Part shown: piece after piece, positions 47,338 to 58,470 of the stretch
Layout of the letters: every line of letters starts with the position of its first letter
Position numbering within the stretch: the first letter of the stretch is position 1
Assembly (NCBI GenBank): GCA_002189035.1
Contig: NEEC01000016.1
Coordinates: 992,001 to 1,056,000 of the forward strand
Origin: Utricularia gibba
Taxonomy: Eukaryota; Streptophyta; Magnoliopsida; Lamiales; Lentibulariaceae
Length of the DNA: 64,000 nt
Direction of reading: 5' to 3'
Notes under the pieces: model-generated
The model's database searches: none
Told to the model about the DNA's origin: nothing
What the model saw: the letters and a program-made list of their open reading frames with translations, nothing else
Position numbers and translations under genes: made by a program

Positions 47338-48878
47338 TTCTCGTCACGTCCGTTGTTCGATCGATCGCCAGCATCACACTGCGCAAAATGCGCTATGGGA
47401 GAAGTACAACAACAGAATCCCCTAGATGCGTTTTCATCAATACCCCAACTTTATATAAAACAAACCTTTTCTATTTTTCCAATTGAGAAAGGAGAGAGGG
47501 GGCACTGGGTGGGTTTGTGTGCGTTCAGTTCAGCCTTCACCACCCAACATGAAAACCATAAAACAAGAGTTGGATTTATTTTTCGCAGCCCACAGGGAAA
47601 AAAGGAAGATGATGACCGTTGTAGAGCGGAAAACAATCTCAGAAACGAGAGATTTTTGGTCTGCCCATCACATCAATATCAAGATTCCCTTTAAATATTC
47701 TCCTGCGAGACCAGACCACCCACCCCACAAAAGCACCAAAGCAACCCAGAAAAGCAAGTCCTTGGACACTAATAAATCACCTCGATTTCCCTTCCACTCC
47801 GAAAATCATGTCCCTTTGCGTCAAGTCCCTACATTTGTCAGAAGGGGGAAAGCTTTAAGCAGAGCAATGGACACTCGGAGTGGATTGAAGAAAAACTGTG
47901 GAACTAAGCAACATTCCGGATGCGAATGGGGGATTCCGAAAGCATTGCACACATTTACCTCAATAGTTAATGCTGTTAATTCGGTTAAGAAAATGATCTT
48001 ACAAGGGCATCTCAACCCTATTAATTGCAGGTATATCTTATACTTGCTCCTGGTTCACTAAAGGCTTCCAGTGAGTTGGATGTGTATTATCCTGCCGGTG
48101 AACAGTTCGTCTGCAATAAATTCTACCCATCAACCAGCGGGACAACGGAAATATTCACTCCCTGAACCCGTACCAACTGTAGCTCGATATTGTGCTACAA
48201 ACTCGTCGAAATGTGTACATCTCCTCGAGAAAAAAGTACGTCCTTGCTTTTCCATGTTACCGGTACACATTTACACTGATTCCGTCGGAAAGGAAACCAA
48301 CGCCGGAACAGAGTGACAACACCTCTAAAACAAGGGCATTGTTCGCTGCATTCTCACAGCCTTTGAGGTCGCCTTTTGGCCTCATTTTCTCAGTGGGTCT
48401 CTCTGCTGGTTGTAACTTGCAAGGTTGGTTTCACCGACCCTGGCCTTTCTCTTTTGCGGAAGGATTCCTTGCATAGATTGAGAGCAAGGATAAAAGTGGG
48501 GCGTCTTCTTTCTGGGAAAGATGGGTGAATGGCCCCAATCAAGTTCATAAATAACGGTGGCCGTCTTCTTATTTACGGCGCGGGTGGCCGGTCACTACTC
48601 CAGTTCCTCAGAGAAAAAAACCGATGGTGCTTTTGAATTTTGAAGGTCCAACTCTGCACGCCTGTCAAGGGTAGCCGTTGCACGTTGATGATGTGGCGGC
48701 ATGTAATTGGTCAAACGTGTCTGTGGGGCCCGGACACACTTCTCGTCTTCTTAGCGTGGGCCCACCCAAAATTACCCAACTCGTGTTCTGTTTTCCCCCA
48801 TTTATCTATTTAACGCCGCCCCCTCCCAAGCCCAGTTGTAACTTTCCGTTTTCTCACTCTAACTCCAGCTTCACCGCC
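47338..48878. other. Divergent spacer between PDK1 and AGP
   Basis: 1.54 kb with the PDK1 leader and promoter on one side and the AGP promoter on the other. A long plus-strand frame at 47483-48061 begins without ATG and is unrecognisable, so it is not called. The stretch just before the AGP start has ATTTATCTATTTAACG near 48800, a weak TATA-like element. Confidence 0.5.
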
Positions 48879-49617
48879 ATGGACAGCCGCGCCGGAACCC
48901 TACTCGCCTTTCTCTGCCTCGTTTTCGCTGTCGGCGGCCAATCTCCGCCCTCCGCTGCACCGGCGGTCTCTCCCTCCGCCGCTCAACTCTCCACTCCTCC
49001 CGCCGTGGCTCCTGTGACTACCACCCCTCCCGCCGCGGCTCCTGTATCTAGTCCCCCGGCAGCTGCCCCCGTCTCCACCTCACCTGCATCTGCTCCCGCT
49101 CCCGTTTCCACACCGCCTGCTGCTGCACCCGTCGTTAGCTCACCTCCGTCGTCTGCGCCGACGGCATCGCCCCTCGCATCCGCGCCCGTTGTTTCCCCTC
49201 CTGCCCCATCTCCCACCGCCGAGACTCCACAAGCTCTCCCTCCCGCCCCAGCCACTGCTCCCTCGTCCGAGACACCAGCCCCTGCGCCAAAAGCCAGCAA
49301 GAAGAAGGGAAAACACAGCACTTCCCCCTCTCCAGCGCCAGAGCTCCTCGGGCCACCCGCACCGCCAGCAGAGTCCCCAGGGAACGACCTGTCTCCGGCA
49401 CCGACTGCTCTGAACGACGTGGTGAGTCCCTAAAGTTCATTCATTTCGCAATGTAGGTCCAGATCTGGAAGCCCAGTAACCCCAACATTCCAGATCCAGG
49501 TTTCCTTCTTAACTTACCGTGTTGTTCAACTCGATGCTGCAGAGCGGCGCTGAGAAAGCCATTCGCGGAGTGACGTTGGCGGTGTCGCTGGCGGCTGCGG
49601 CGGTGATGTTGTTCTAG
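48879..49617 (+). CDS. AGP: Lysine-rich arabinogalactan protein, GPI-anchored
   Basis: Cell-surface proteoglycan core; prolines are hydroxylated and carry arabinogalactan, and members of the lysine-rich class act in growth and signalling at the plasma membrane-wall interface. Two exons, 48879-49421 and 49543-49617, give 205 residues. Residues 1-21 form a signal peptide (LLAFLCLVFAVGG) followed by mature QSPPSAAPAVSP. The body is dense in AP, SP, TP and PP dipeptides (APVSSPPAAAPVSTSPASAP). A short basic patch, KASKKKGKHS, lies near residue 140, as in AGP17/18/19. Exon 2 codes SGAEKAIRGV plus a hydrophobic tail TLAVSLAAAAVMLF, the GPI-attachment signal. Without splicing, the frame would end at once in VSP and lose the anchor. 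Confidence 0.92.
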
Positions 49618-49906
49618 AAGACACATGATTTATTCATTTGTATTTTTGTTATAAGGTCGACCGACATTGCCATTAATGTTTCACTTACCCACGAGACCTG
49701 ATCGACGATCGATCGGACTTCTCCCTGCCTTCATTTCCTGATCAGACTACACATTTACCCCATCCGCTCCCCATTTTGAGGCGACATGTTAGAGGATCCA
49801 AATCAGATTTTTTCTTGTGCTTTTTTAGATTCGAAATGCGCATCTACGTTGGTAGGGGCCCAAAACTTGAAAAAAAAAAAATAGGATCCTTGAGGGATCG
49901 GGGTTT
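49618..49906. other. AGP 3' region
   Basis: AGP 3' untranslated sequence. The A run at 49870-49881 is the T-run terminator of the minus-strand tRNA. Confidence 0.5.
49870..49881 (-). terminator. RNA polymerase III T-run terminator of tRNA-Trp
   Basis: Twelve T residues on the minus strand begin about 25 bases after the tRNA 3' end, fitting pol III termination. Confidence 0.7.
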
Positions 49907-49978
49907 TGAACCCGACGTGAATCGAACACGCAACCTTCTGATCTGGAGTCAGACGCGCTACCATTGCGCCACGGATCC
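49907..49978 (-). tRNA. trnW: tRNA-Trp (anticodon CCA)
   Basis: Nuclear tryptophan tRNA, 72 bases before CCA addition. The 5' acceptor strand GGATCCG pairs with 3' CGGGTTC, allowing two G-U pairs, with discriminator A. The D arm has GGCGCAATGGTAGCGC (box A), the anticodon loop is CTCCAGA with CCA, and the T arm is GCGTG-TTCGATT-CACGT (box B). No intron. A T run follows downstream. Confidence 0.96.
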
Positions 49979-50045
49979 GGTGGTGAACATTAGCTCTTTA
50001 TTTATTTATATGATACATAAAGAGGAGTGTCCCTGAAGAAATTGG

Positions 50046-51128
50046 TTACGGAAGGCGCAGCAGATCAAGAGTTTCACCGGTATGCAGCTTGTTGGAGACC
50101 CTGAGGCATCTGTAGTCATGATACGCAAAAGGCCGGAAAAGTGGAGGCTTATCGGGCCCGACGAGCTCGGCGGGAGCTTTGACGGCCTCGTCTTTGGGAC
50201 CCAGCAGGAACGAAGCCACTGAAAACCTCACCCCTGTTTCCTTGCACATCACTCTGTGCTTCACGTTCAGAAACCTCCCATTGCTCCATACCTTGTGAAT
50301 GGGGAGATGCATCATGATCAGCCCGGATTTAGGTTTTAGTTTCAGTTTCAGTTTCAGTTTCAGTTTCACTTACAGGGGCGATGTCACCTAGATTCACGAT
50401 GAGTGTTCCAGGGCAATGCTCAACAGGTAGGAATTCACCAGACCTTCGCATCACCTCCAGGCCACCCACGTTACCATCGTCTTGCAGAATGGTCAAAAAG
50501 CTGGAATCCGTATGAAGTTGGACTCCTGTTGATCCGACGGATTCAGGGGTGAAAGTGTACTTGTTGATTCTGAACTGGGAAACCCAGCCCTGTAAACAAA
50601 GATGGCTGATTCCCAAGCCTTGTCCGATTTTAGCAGCAATATCCAATGTCAGCTCGTTCACGGCTTTGGCGTAACGTAACATCGTTGCCCTGATTGATGG
50701 ATAAACAGAGAGATGATCATGGTTGTGGTTCAAGCATTTCACCAAACACGTGTTACGCTTATACATCATTTACCTTTGATGCGAAGATGCGGATAAGCCC
50801 AACTGGGAGCAGAATTCATCGACGGCATCAGGGGAAGCAGCGTCATAGAGACCCAACGCCTCGTAAAACGGATTGGTCTTCGAAGGCGGCATGTACCCAC
50901 TTCCGGCGATCACGTCCCGGTTTCTCATCTTGATCTCCGCCGGCAGTTCGAACAGGGATTCCACGACTTGTCTCATTTCATTCATCAGGTATTCGGGAGG
51001 AATTCATCGAATTTCACGATCCTGAAACACCCCAACTCCTCGCACGCCCAGATCAGCTTCTGGGACTCTGCAGGGAAATCTTGCATATCGATCACCGGAA
51101 TCGAATGGGGGTCGCCTGTTTCCGCCAT
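50046..51128 (-). CDS. DAO: DAO-like 2-oxoglutarate/Fe(II) dioxygenase with apparent frameshift
   Basis: Closest to DIOXYGENASE FOR AUXIN OXIDATION, which oxidises indole-3-acetic acid to the inactive oxIAA in the cytosol. Exons: 51128-50773, 50689-50374 and 50291-50046. The C-terminal catalytic domain is complete: iron ligands in LHTDSSF (HxD) and VKHRV (His), the 2-oxoglutarate arginine in RFSVASF, plus WVSQFRINKYTFTPE and NVGGLEVM. In exon 1 the N-terminal frame reads SIPVIDMQDF and EELGCFRIVKFDEFLPNT, then stops near 50987. The expected continuation IPPEYLMNEMRQVVESLF is in another frame from 51003. The break falls at the usual Asn-His-Gly (51004-51018). An intact in-frame ATG exists at 50985 and 51176 is an alternative upstream start. 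Confidence 0.85.
50340..50369. repeat. TTTCAG hexamer repeat at a DAO splice donor
   Basis: Four perfect copies of TTTCAG and one TTTCAC on the plus strand, i.e. GTGAAA(CTGAAA)4 on the transcribed-sense strand, directly abutting the donor GTAAGTG of the second DAO intron. Confidence 0.85.
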
Positions 51129-52324
51129 AGCCAGAAGTTTTTCCGTGCTCTGCTTTGGATTCTTCCGCTTCCCCATGGCTCCTGATTAAAAAGGCGCCGT
51201 CTTTGGACAGTAGCGCAGACAAGAACACTTGGTCTCCGCCCCTCGGTCGGAACGTTGGAGATCAAACACTCCGTGTGGGGAAAGCGAATCTTCCAACACT
51301 GGCATCTTCACCCCGTGACTTTTTAACTAAATCCACGTGGCACGATAAATAGGATTATTTACTAAATTTATTCGATAAATGGAATTATTTACTAAACTTA
51401 TTCCTATATATTACATACTAAATAAATATTGAACTTGGCTATTTTTTCATGTACATATCCCCATGAATTAATCATTTTTTAAAAATAAATTCGAGTAAAT
51501 TTAACAAGTAGAATTTGTTTAATTATATGGAACGTTCTATAATTTTAAATATATGCCATATTATATAAAATAAATAAATTTTAAAATTATATAAATAATA
51601 CAAGTTTTGAAATCGTACAATTTTTTTATGATATAATATAAAGTTATATTTTTAAAATTTAATATATAATATAACATAATTTAAGATAACATTAAAATTT
51701 TCTTAATCTCTTATATAATCACTAAAATAGATATTTGAGAAATTTCAATAATTTTTTAACTTAATTATAGAATCTGAATTTTTTATTTTATTATACAATC
51801 ATTTTCGAAAATTATTAACATAGAATGGTCCTAGTCATTCTATTAAAATTGATTTTCGATTAATTTTATTATTGATGTTTCCTTAAAAGTTGATATTTTA
51901 ATCTATACAAATTCGATTTGAATTGAAAAACTATTTTTTTATATTTAAATAATGAATTATATAAAAATGAACCTTAAAAGGTCAATATTAATTTTTATTG
52001 TTGACTTCAATAAAAAGAAATATTTTTATATTAAATTTTATGAGAAAATTTGTAAAAAAAAAAAGAAATTTCGAGCTTGCAGCTTCTTTTTGGAAAAAAA
52101 AAAGCATTTCTAGATTTATTTTATTTTAAGGAAATATTGGGGTTTTTTAGAAATAAAAATGTTTCAAAATAAATCTTTAGGGTTTAAAAAGTGGTGAATG
52201 TATCAATTGGGCCGTAGGCCCAATATAATGGCCCATTAATTCCGAAAATTTTCCTGGGGAAATTTGTCCCCCGTCGTTAAACCCATTAGATTTGGGTTGA
52301 AGAATCTGAGGGGCGGGAAGGAGG
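51129..52324. other. Divergent spacer between DAO and SF3B4
   Basis: DAO leader and promoter up to about 51340, then very AT-rich DNA at 51350-52200, then a short SF3B4 leader with GGCCCAATATAATGGCCC near 52207, a GGCCCA-type motif known in promoters of plant housekeeping genes. No gene is recognised. Confidence 0.5.
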
Positions 52325-55108
52325 ATGACTACTCGAATAGCGCCGGGCGTGGGCGCCAATCTATTGGGGCAGCACTCTGCTGAGCGGAACCAGGATGCCA
52401 CCGTTTACGTCGGCAACCTTGACACCAAGGTACTGATTTCTTGTTTTCTCGGTGTATTAGCTGGGTTGTGAGAGCCATTGAGGACTAAGTGGGTTAAGGT
52501 TAGGTATCAGGCTATTGTGGTGTTATCGCTGGAATCGTCGCTTCTGTTTTGTGGGCTTAATATGGTGATGGGGTTGTTGATTTTTCCACTTCGTCTTACT
52601 AGCCGTGCTCCTTCCGTCCAGCTCACTTTTAACCGTAATTTGATTCTTGTGATTAATGAAGAGAGTGAGTTGGTATTGCTTGCAAAAAGATGGGGGGTTT
52701 TGTTTGGATAGTGCTCAAGATTACTGTTCTGAAGCATATAATTTCTTTTTCCAGTATTATGCACCATATAAATTTTAGTGTTCGTATGATGGTGCCGTTG
52801 TAGGTTGGTGAAGAGTTACTCTGGGAGCTTTTCGTGCAAGCAGGCCCTGTTGGTAAGTGAATTTTGTTTGATTAGCAGCTCCTCTCACTTCTAAATGAGA
52901 ACTACTTGGTCATTTCAGTCAACGTATACGTACCCAAGGATCGAGTTACAAATGCCCATCAAGGCTATGGCTTTGTGGAGTTCAGGAGTGAAGAAGATGC
53001 GGATTACGTAAAGATGATTTCTGATCTTTTTTTGTTTTTTTAGGGGTGGGGGCATTCTTTTTTGGAGGTCTTGTTTGATCAATCTATCTTATCTTCTTCT
53101 AGGCAATTAAGGTGTTGAATATGATTAAATTGTACGGAAAAACCATTCGAGTTAATAAGGTATGTTTTTTTAATTGAGCACAGTTTTACGTTGCCCTGGG
53201 CCAGATTCTTGTTTATTAAAGCAGTAACCCCCCTAAATTGTTGGGTGTAAACATCCTCTTTGTATTGTTTTGTTTCAGGCATCACAAGATAAGAAAAGTG
53301 TGGATGTTGGAGCTAACCTGTTCATTGGGAATCTTGACCCTGTAAGAGAATTTCTTTTCCTTAATTCGTAATTGAGTCGTATTAAGCCTGTACTATTGCT
53401 CATAAGCAGAGGATCTGTGTACTGCATTAATCTGCTACTGAGCTTTTTTTGTTCTGGAAAACCCTTTTTATTTGAGTTGCTCTTCAAACTGCATTTTAAG
53501 TTCTTCTTCCTTGCAGGATGTCGATGAGAAGCTCCTTTATGACACTTTCAGTGCTTTTGGCGTCATCGTCACAAATCCAAAGGTATCACATGCCGATTTT
53601 TTGCCTGAACTTGATTTTCGCCTTTATAAAATATGCCATGATAATGCATACTCCCATATCATTCTGGATCGCATTGAGTACCACATCCCTCAGTTTACTT
53701 TCATAGAATAGGTCCATTTTCCCTTATTCATTACATTTTATTTTTCCTCCAGCATTGGCATGAGGATATTATTTTGCTGTGAAATCATTCCAGTCTTTTT
53801 TCATCCGTAGAAAAAACTTAGTCCAGTGTCAGTTTCAATGCTAATACAAACAGTACCGACAGTTTTTGACTTTCCATATCTGCAGATCATGAGAGATCCT
53901 GACTCTGGAAACTCCCGTGGATTTGGATTCATTAGCTATGATTCTTTTGAGGCTTCAGATGCTGCTATTGAGGTACACATAGCTGAGCTTTGGTTTAGTT
54001 TTCAGTATTTGGAGACATGATGATTACTTTCTTCTTTGTCGTAGAAAAGCAGCCTATACCTTGAATGGATGCTAAACTGATTCTAGAAATGTGGATTTTT
54101 CATATTGTTTGAAAAAAAGACTACCACTGGGGAACAGGAGCCTGAAAGCGTTAAAATCTCTTTATCACCGTTCGCAGTACTGTCTTTCTGTATGTGGGCC
54201 TAGTTTCTGAGGGTGGCAGCACCTGGGGACCATACCGATGCTGGTTCATTGTGAAAAAATACATATAAAAATATATAACAAAACAGTTGTATTCTAAGCT
54301 TATTTTGCTTTCTAGCACGAGGACCTCATCTCTTTGTTTCATCTTATATCTGCATCATTTGTTCCATTCCCGGGACAGAATTTCTTCTGTAGTGCGTTGT
54401 CTGCTAGGAAAGTGGCCAAGAAACTATGCCTTTTTTTATTAAGTCGTATAACTTCTGTTGCTCATTTCAGACGATGAACGGCCAGTATCTCTGTAATCGC
54501 CAGATTACAGTTTCATATGCATATAAGAAAGACACCAAGGGTGAACGCCACGGCACGCCTGCAGGTTATGTTTTACTGTTCGTGCTTCATCTAAATGTAA
54601 TGTAAATTTTAGAAACGTTTGTTCTGATTTTATTAACATGTACCTGTGATGGGAAACTGCAGAAAGAGTATTAGCTGCAAGCAATCCATCCACTCAGAAA
54701 AATAGACCACATACTATGTTTGCTAGTGGACCACCATCGCTTGCCCCACAGACAACTGGTACGGCAGCAATGCCGCCAAGGCCCTTTTCAAATGGTACCA
54801 TTCCTCCATCTCCGATCCCGGCCCTTCGTCCACTGCCTCCGCAGCCACCACAAGGTGTGTACCAACCAATGCAAATGGCACCGCCCTCTTGGCAAGGACA
54901 GCTCCCACAAACTGGAATTCCTCCACCGCCCATGCAGCAACAGTTCAGGAGCATGCCACCACCTCCGCCTCCTCAGGCTGTTCCAGGCCTCGTTCGACCT
55001 CCACCTCCACCAGCTGCAATGGGTGCTCCACCTCCACCGATGTGGCGACCACCACCTCCTCCCCAGCAGCTAGGGCACCCCGGTATGCCTCCACCACCAC
55101 AAATGTAA
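52325..55108 (+). CDS. SF3B4: Splicing factor 3B subunit 4 (SAP49)
   Basis: U2 snRNP SF3b protein that contacts pre-mRNA near the branch site. Nine exons, 52325-52429, 52804-52852, 52919-53007, 53103-53159, 53279-53341, 53517-53582, 53886-53972, 54471-54564 and 54663-55108, join to 351 residues in frame. Two RNA recognition motifs are complete: the first with RNP2 TVYVGNLD and RNP1 GYGFVEF, the second with NLFIGNLD and RGFGFISY. Then comes [20 protein letters not shown] and a Pro/Gly/Met-rich tail ([27 protein letters not shown]), as in all SF3B4 proteins. The ATG gives [20 protein letters not shown], the plant-type start. Confidence 0.97.
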
Positions 55109-56060
55109 TCTGAAACTTACTCTAAGGTCTGTCCATTAGCTTTAGCTCGTTGAAAACTCTATAATGCTTATGCTCTTTCATGTCAGCCTGACTTGATTCC
55201 TGGAACCTCTGTATCATTTATTCCTCTACTTAGTGTTTATGTTTTTTTTCCTACACATCTCAGTAAAAAGGTCAACTTGTTAGTAGCCAATCCCAGTATA
55301 TGCTTTAAATTCTAACCCATGAGATAGTTGTTTTCCCCTAGTAAAGAGATTCGCATGGTCCCATCTTCTACCTTCACTTACCCTTCCCACTTCACCTGTA
55401 CGTACCTCAGTTAATCACCTTCTACGTTGGTAGATTTGAATCTCTGATCGGAAGCGTAGAACCCTAAGCCCCGGACCCCAACTTAGCAGCAAAATAGCTC
55501 TGCATCTCAGACCTTCTGTCTGCAACGCAGGCCTTGTTTGGGTACCTTGTGCTGTTATCTTTAACCCCTTTTCGTAGTACTACGCAATGGAATCGGTGTT
55601 GGTGGAATAGAGCAAAGCTGTGCAGCAAAAGTATGTGAGAAAATGTTTCGGAAAGCCATCCACAGTTGTCGCTGTTACACTAAATTGAGCCTGGATTTGT
55701 CTGCGAGGCAGTAAGAATCTCCACGCATATGAATAAATGCATACATGTGTAGTAAAGAGTTGTTTTGCGGGTAGAATTTTGCAGGCACCCCTCCTTGCCT
55801 TTGCTGATAAACAAAAACGATTCACTTTTTCTGCTGAGAAAACTGCAGTACCCCTAAAGTTTCTTCTTTGTTGCTCCTCTGTTTTCAAGGCATGACTCAG
55901 GCTTTAAGATCAACAGCATAAATGTCTACCTCTAGTTCATTCATAAAGAAGCTTGTGGAAATGATTGGTGAAGTTAAAGATTCTTCAGGAGCAGAAATGG
56001 AGTTTTTTTTCTTTTATTCTGGTGAAAGAAACATTGGAATGGTGAACAAGAAGCAGGGGG
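55109..56060. other. Convergent spacer between SF3B4 and OFP
   Basis: About 950 bases with SF3B4 3' sequence and the OFP 3' region. Short open frames of both strands are not recognisable. No RNA gene or repeat is seen. Confidence 0.45.
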
Positions 56061-56879
56061 CTACTCTCTGTAAACAAGACGACGAACACGAAGATGACAT
56101 GGGGAAAGAGTTTCCAAGATGTCTGCGAAAGCTTGGAAAATGATTCCGTGAAAGTGGCGACAGTTGAGAGAAAGAAAGCATTGCAGTAACTGGTCTAAAT
56201 CTCTGGCGTCGAACATCTGCTTCTCCACGATCATATCAATCATCGAGTTCTTGAAATCTTCGTACGGGTCGACCGACCGTTTCACGACGGCGAAACTCTC
56301 CTTCACCTTTGAGTTGAGCGGACAGGGGAGCAGCTTTTTAAACATGGACAGCCTTGCCGGAGTCGTCTCTGGTTCGAACTGTGAGATGCGTCGCCGCCGG
56401 TTCCTTGTTTTCCGGTTGACTTTCGGGTTCAAGTCGAAGGAGGAGTAACTGGGGAAGCTGTTAAAGCATGACGAAACCAGAGTTTCAGTCTCCGTCTCCT
56501 CCTCCGCCGCCGCCCGGCAGCCGGAGCCGTCGTAGTAGCTGCCGCTGTCCTGACGAAGCAGAGGTTTCCTGGAGTTGTACTTCCTCCGGCGTCTACTTCT
56601 TCTGGTGGACACGGCAGGGGTAGGCGGCGCGTGAAGACCCGGTCGCAAGTTCCCCGACGACGTGTCGATTTTGCGGCGTGGAGCGAAGACCTTGGAGAGC
56701 ACGCGCCACTCGTCTTCCTTAAGCCAGTGGATCTTCCTGGGCACGGACACAGCAAACGAGCGGCGAACAGCGCCGACGTCCGCCACCGGGAGATCAGTGG
56801 CGTCCTTGGATCGGCAGGAGTGGACGGTGGTGGAAATCGCTCTGCACAATCTCACCGGCAAGCTCTTCGACTTCGCCAT
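56061..56879 (-). CDS. OFP: OVATE family protein
   Basis: Plant-specific transcriptional repressor affecting organ shape, working with TALE homeodomain and TRM proteins. A single intronless exon gives 272 residues, typical of OFPs. The OVATE domain occupies about residues 198-262: ESFAVVKRSVDPYEDFKNSM, IDMIVEKQMFDARDLDQLLQ, CFLSLNCRHFHGIIFQAFAD. A DNA-binding-like N-terminal region has RLCRAISTTVHSCRSKD and there are basic runs RRSRRRRKYNSRK and RKTRNRRRRIS suited to nuclear import. The tail ETLSPCHLRVRRLVYRE extends the domain. OFP7/8-like by memory. GC-rich coding bases contrast with the AT-rich flank. Confidence 0.94.
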   Translation of the reverse strand: MAKSKSLPVRLCRAISTTVHSCRSKDATDLPVADVGAVRRSFAVSVPRKIHWLKEDEWRVLSKVFAPRRKIDTSSGNLRPGLHAPPTPAVSTRRSRRRRKYNSRKPLLRQDSGSYYDGSGCRAAAEEETETETLVSSCFNSFPSYSSFDLNPKVNRKTRNRRRRISQFEPETTPARLSMFKKLLPCPLNSKVKESFAVVKRSVDPYEDFKNSMIDMIVEKQMFDARDLDQLLQCFLSLNCRHFHGIIFQAFADILETLSPCHLRVRRLVYRE

Positions 56880-57779
56880 TGTCCCTTCCCTTCCTCAAAG
56901 CCTCGTGCTTGTTAAATGCCACATACCTGAACCCTTTATAGCCAAAAAAATCAATAATAAAACAAATTAAAAAAAAAGAAAACAAAAGGAATTAGAACCA
57001 AGAAACACAGGTGCGTGGTCCCAATGAACAAATACACAGTGCAATTCAAACTCTTTAAAAATTAATTACATTTATCACAACTTTTTGAAATTAATCTAAA
57101 AAATTTATCTCACCCCCATTTTGAAATAATTTTATTTTTCCCCTAAACATAACTATTTCTTCATAGGCGCACCAACATTATGATGATACGTTGATATGAA
57201 AAATATAGGTGGTACATGTTGAAATTCAAGATTCGATGGATTGGACAAGCGAACACGTGAAGTACAAATATATAAGAAATGCGTATCATAATATAAAAGA
57301 TTAAACCTAACCAATTAATTATGATATATAATTTCTTATATATTTAACTATTCCATTGTCATTTTTCGATGTGTAATTGTATATTCTAACACATGACACA
57401 CACAAGTACCAGAAATTGAAAAATTCGGCATGGCAATGACTATTTCGTATTATGATGTGGCGCTGGTACTCGCATCGCTATTGTATAGTCGCACCACATT
57501 GGTATATCATGAACATTGAAAAAATGCAATAGGAGGATTTTATCATCCATCCTAATATTACTTTCACAAAAGTACATTTTAATTCATAGTTCTGATGATA
57601 TGTTTCAGTATTCAAAAATCTTAACATGTTTCCCATTTGACAAACATGATCTCTATCTAAAACGTTTTAAATAATACAAAAAATGGTTAGCAACCTAAAT
57701 ATGTTGCTTGGATCAAATTTAATTCAATCACTATTGATAATTCAAAACGATTCAATCGTCATTCTTTAAATGATGGGAG

Positions 57780-58470
57780 GGATGGGGTTGGGATACCCGA
57801 GGCCACAAGGTCACATTATGCTCCATGTGATGGGGACTGAATGGCATGTTCCAAATGAAGCTCATCCCTTACTATGGAAAGGGATCTACAGCAGGAAAGA
57901 GAATAGTTTGTGTGCTTGGGAGGTAAAAGGAATGCATGATTGAAGGGAATGGCCTCCATGGCTCTGCTGCAGCCTGCAGCAGCATCTCGTGTGTCCTGGT
58001 ACCTCCATAACTCGCTTCCCTTCTTCGCCGCCGTCACTGCTAACTTCTCCGGTAGCTCCTTGGCCCGATACCCTCCTTGCTATCAGGAGATCGATCAGCC
58101 ACCGGAGAAGAAAACACAGTCGGGAACCCTCCTTTCTGATGCGCCCCAGCGGATTTAAAATGGGCATCGAGTTCTGAGAATGCACGTTTTAGACAAATGG
58201 GCGTCACCGGAAGTCGTGTTCGCCTTTCCCTTTTCCCGATGGCGCCATCCCCTGAAAATGGCTCCCCAGGAGTTACGAAAATGGGAAACCGGGAGCTCCA
58301 AATGGTCACTCTCAGCAGGCCATGGGCTCGGAACCCATCGCTGCGGGCTCCCTTCCGCCACCGCAGTGGCTGCGTTTACATACAGGAAGATTGCCTTTGA
58401 ACGACCATCCGCTTCCTCGAAAGCTGTTATCTCAACACCCGCCATGGCTGGCACCTTGCGTTGACCGGTT
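57780..58470. other. GC-richer island with unassigned open frames
   Basis: In AT-rich surroundings, this patch has overlapping 70-100-codon frames on both strands (for example plus 57940-58158, minus 58454-58155, minus 58309-58040). None matches a family I know and no consistent splice structure is evident. It could be a decayed gene, a fast-evolving short gene or a non-coding transcript. Confidence 0.3.

Noticed and set aside
47483-48061. 192-codon plus-strand frame upstream of PDK1
   Set aside because: It starts at TTG, is rich in Lys/Ser/Pro without a recognisable domain, and lies over the PDK1 leader and promoter.
48983-49440. Antisense frames over the AGP gene
   Set aside because: Product of GC-rich repetitive AGP codons; Gly/Ala/Val repeats on the opposite strand have no independent support.
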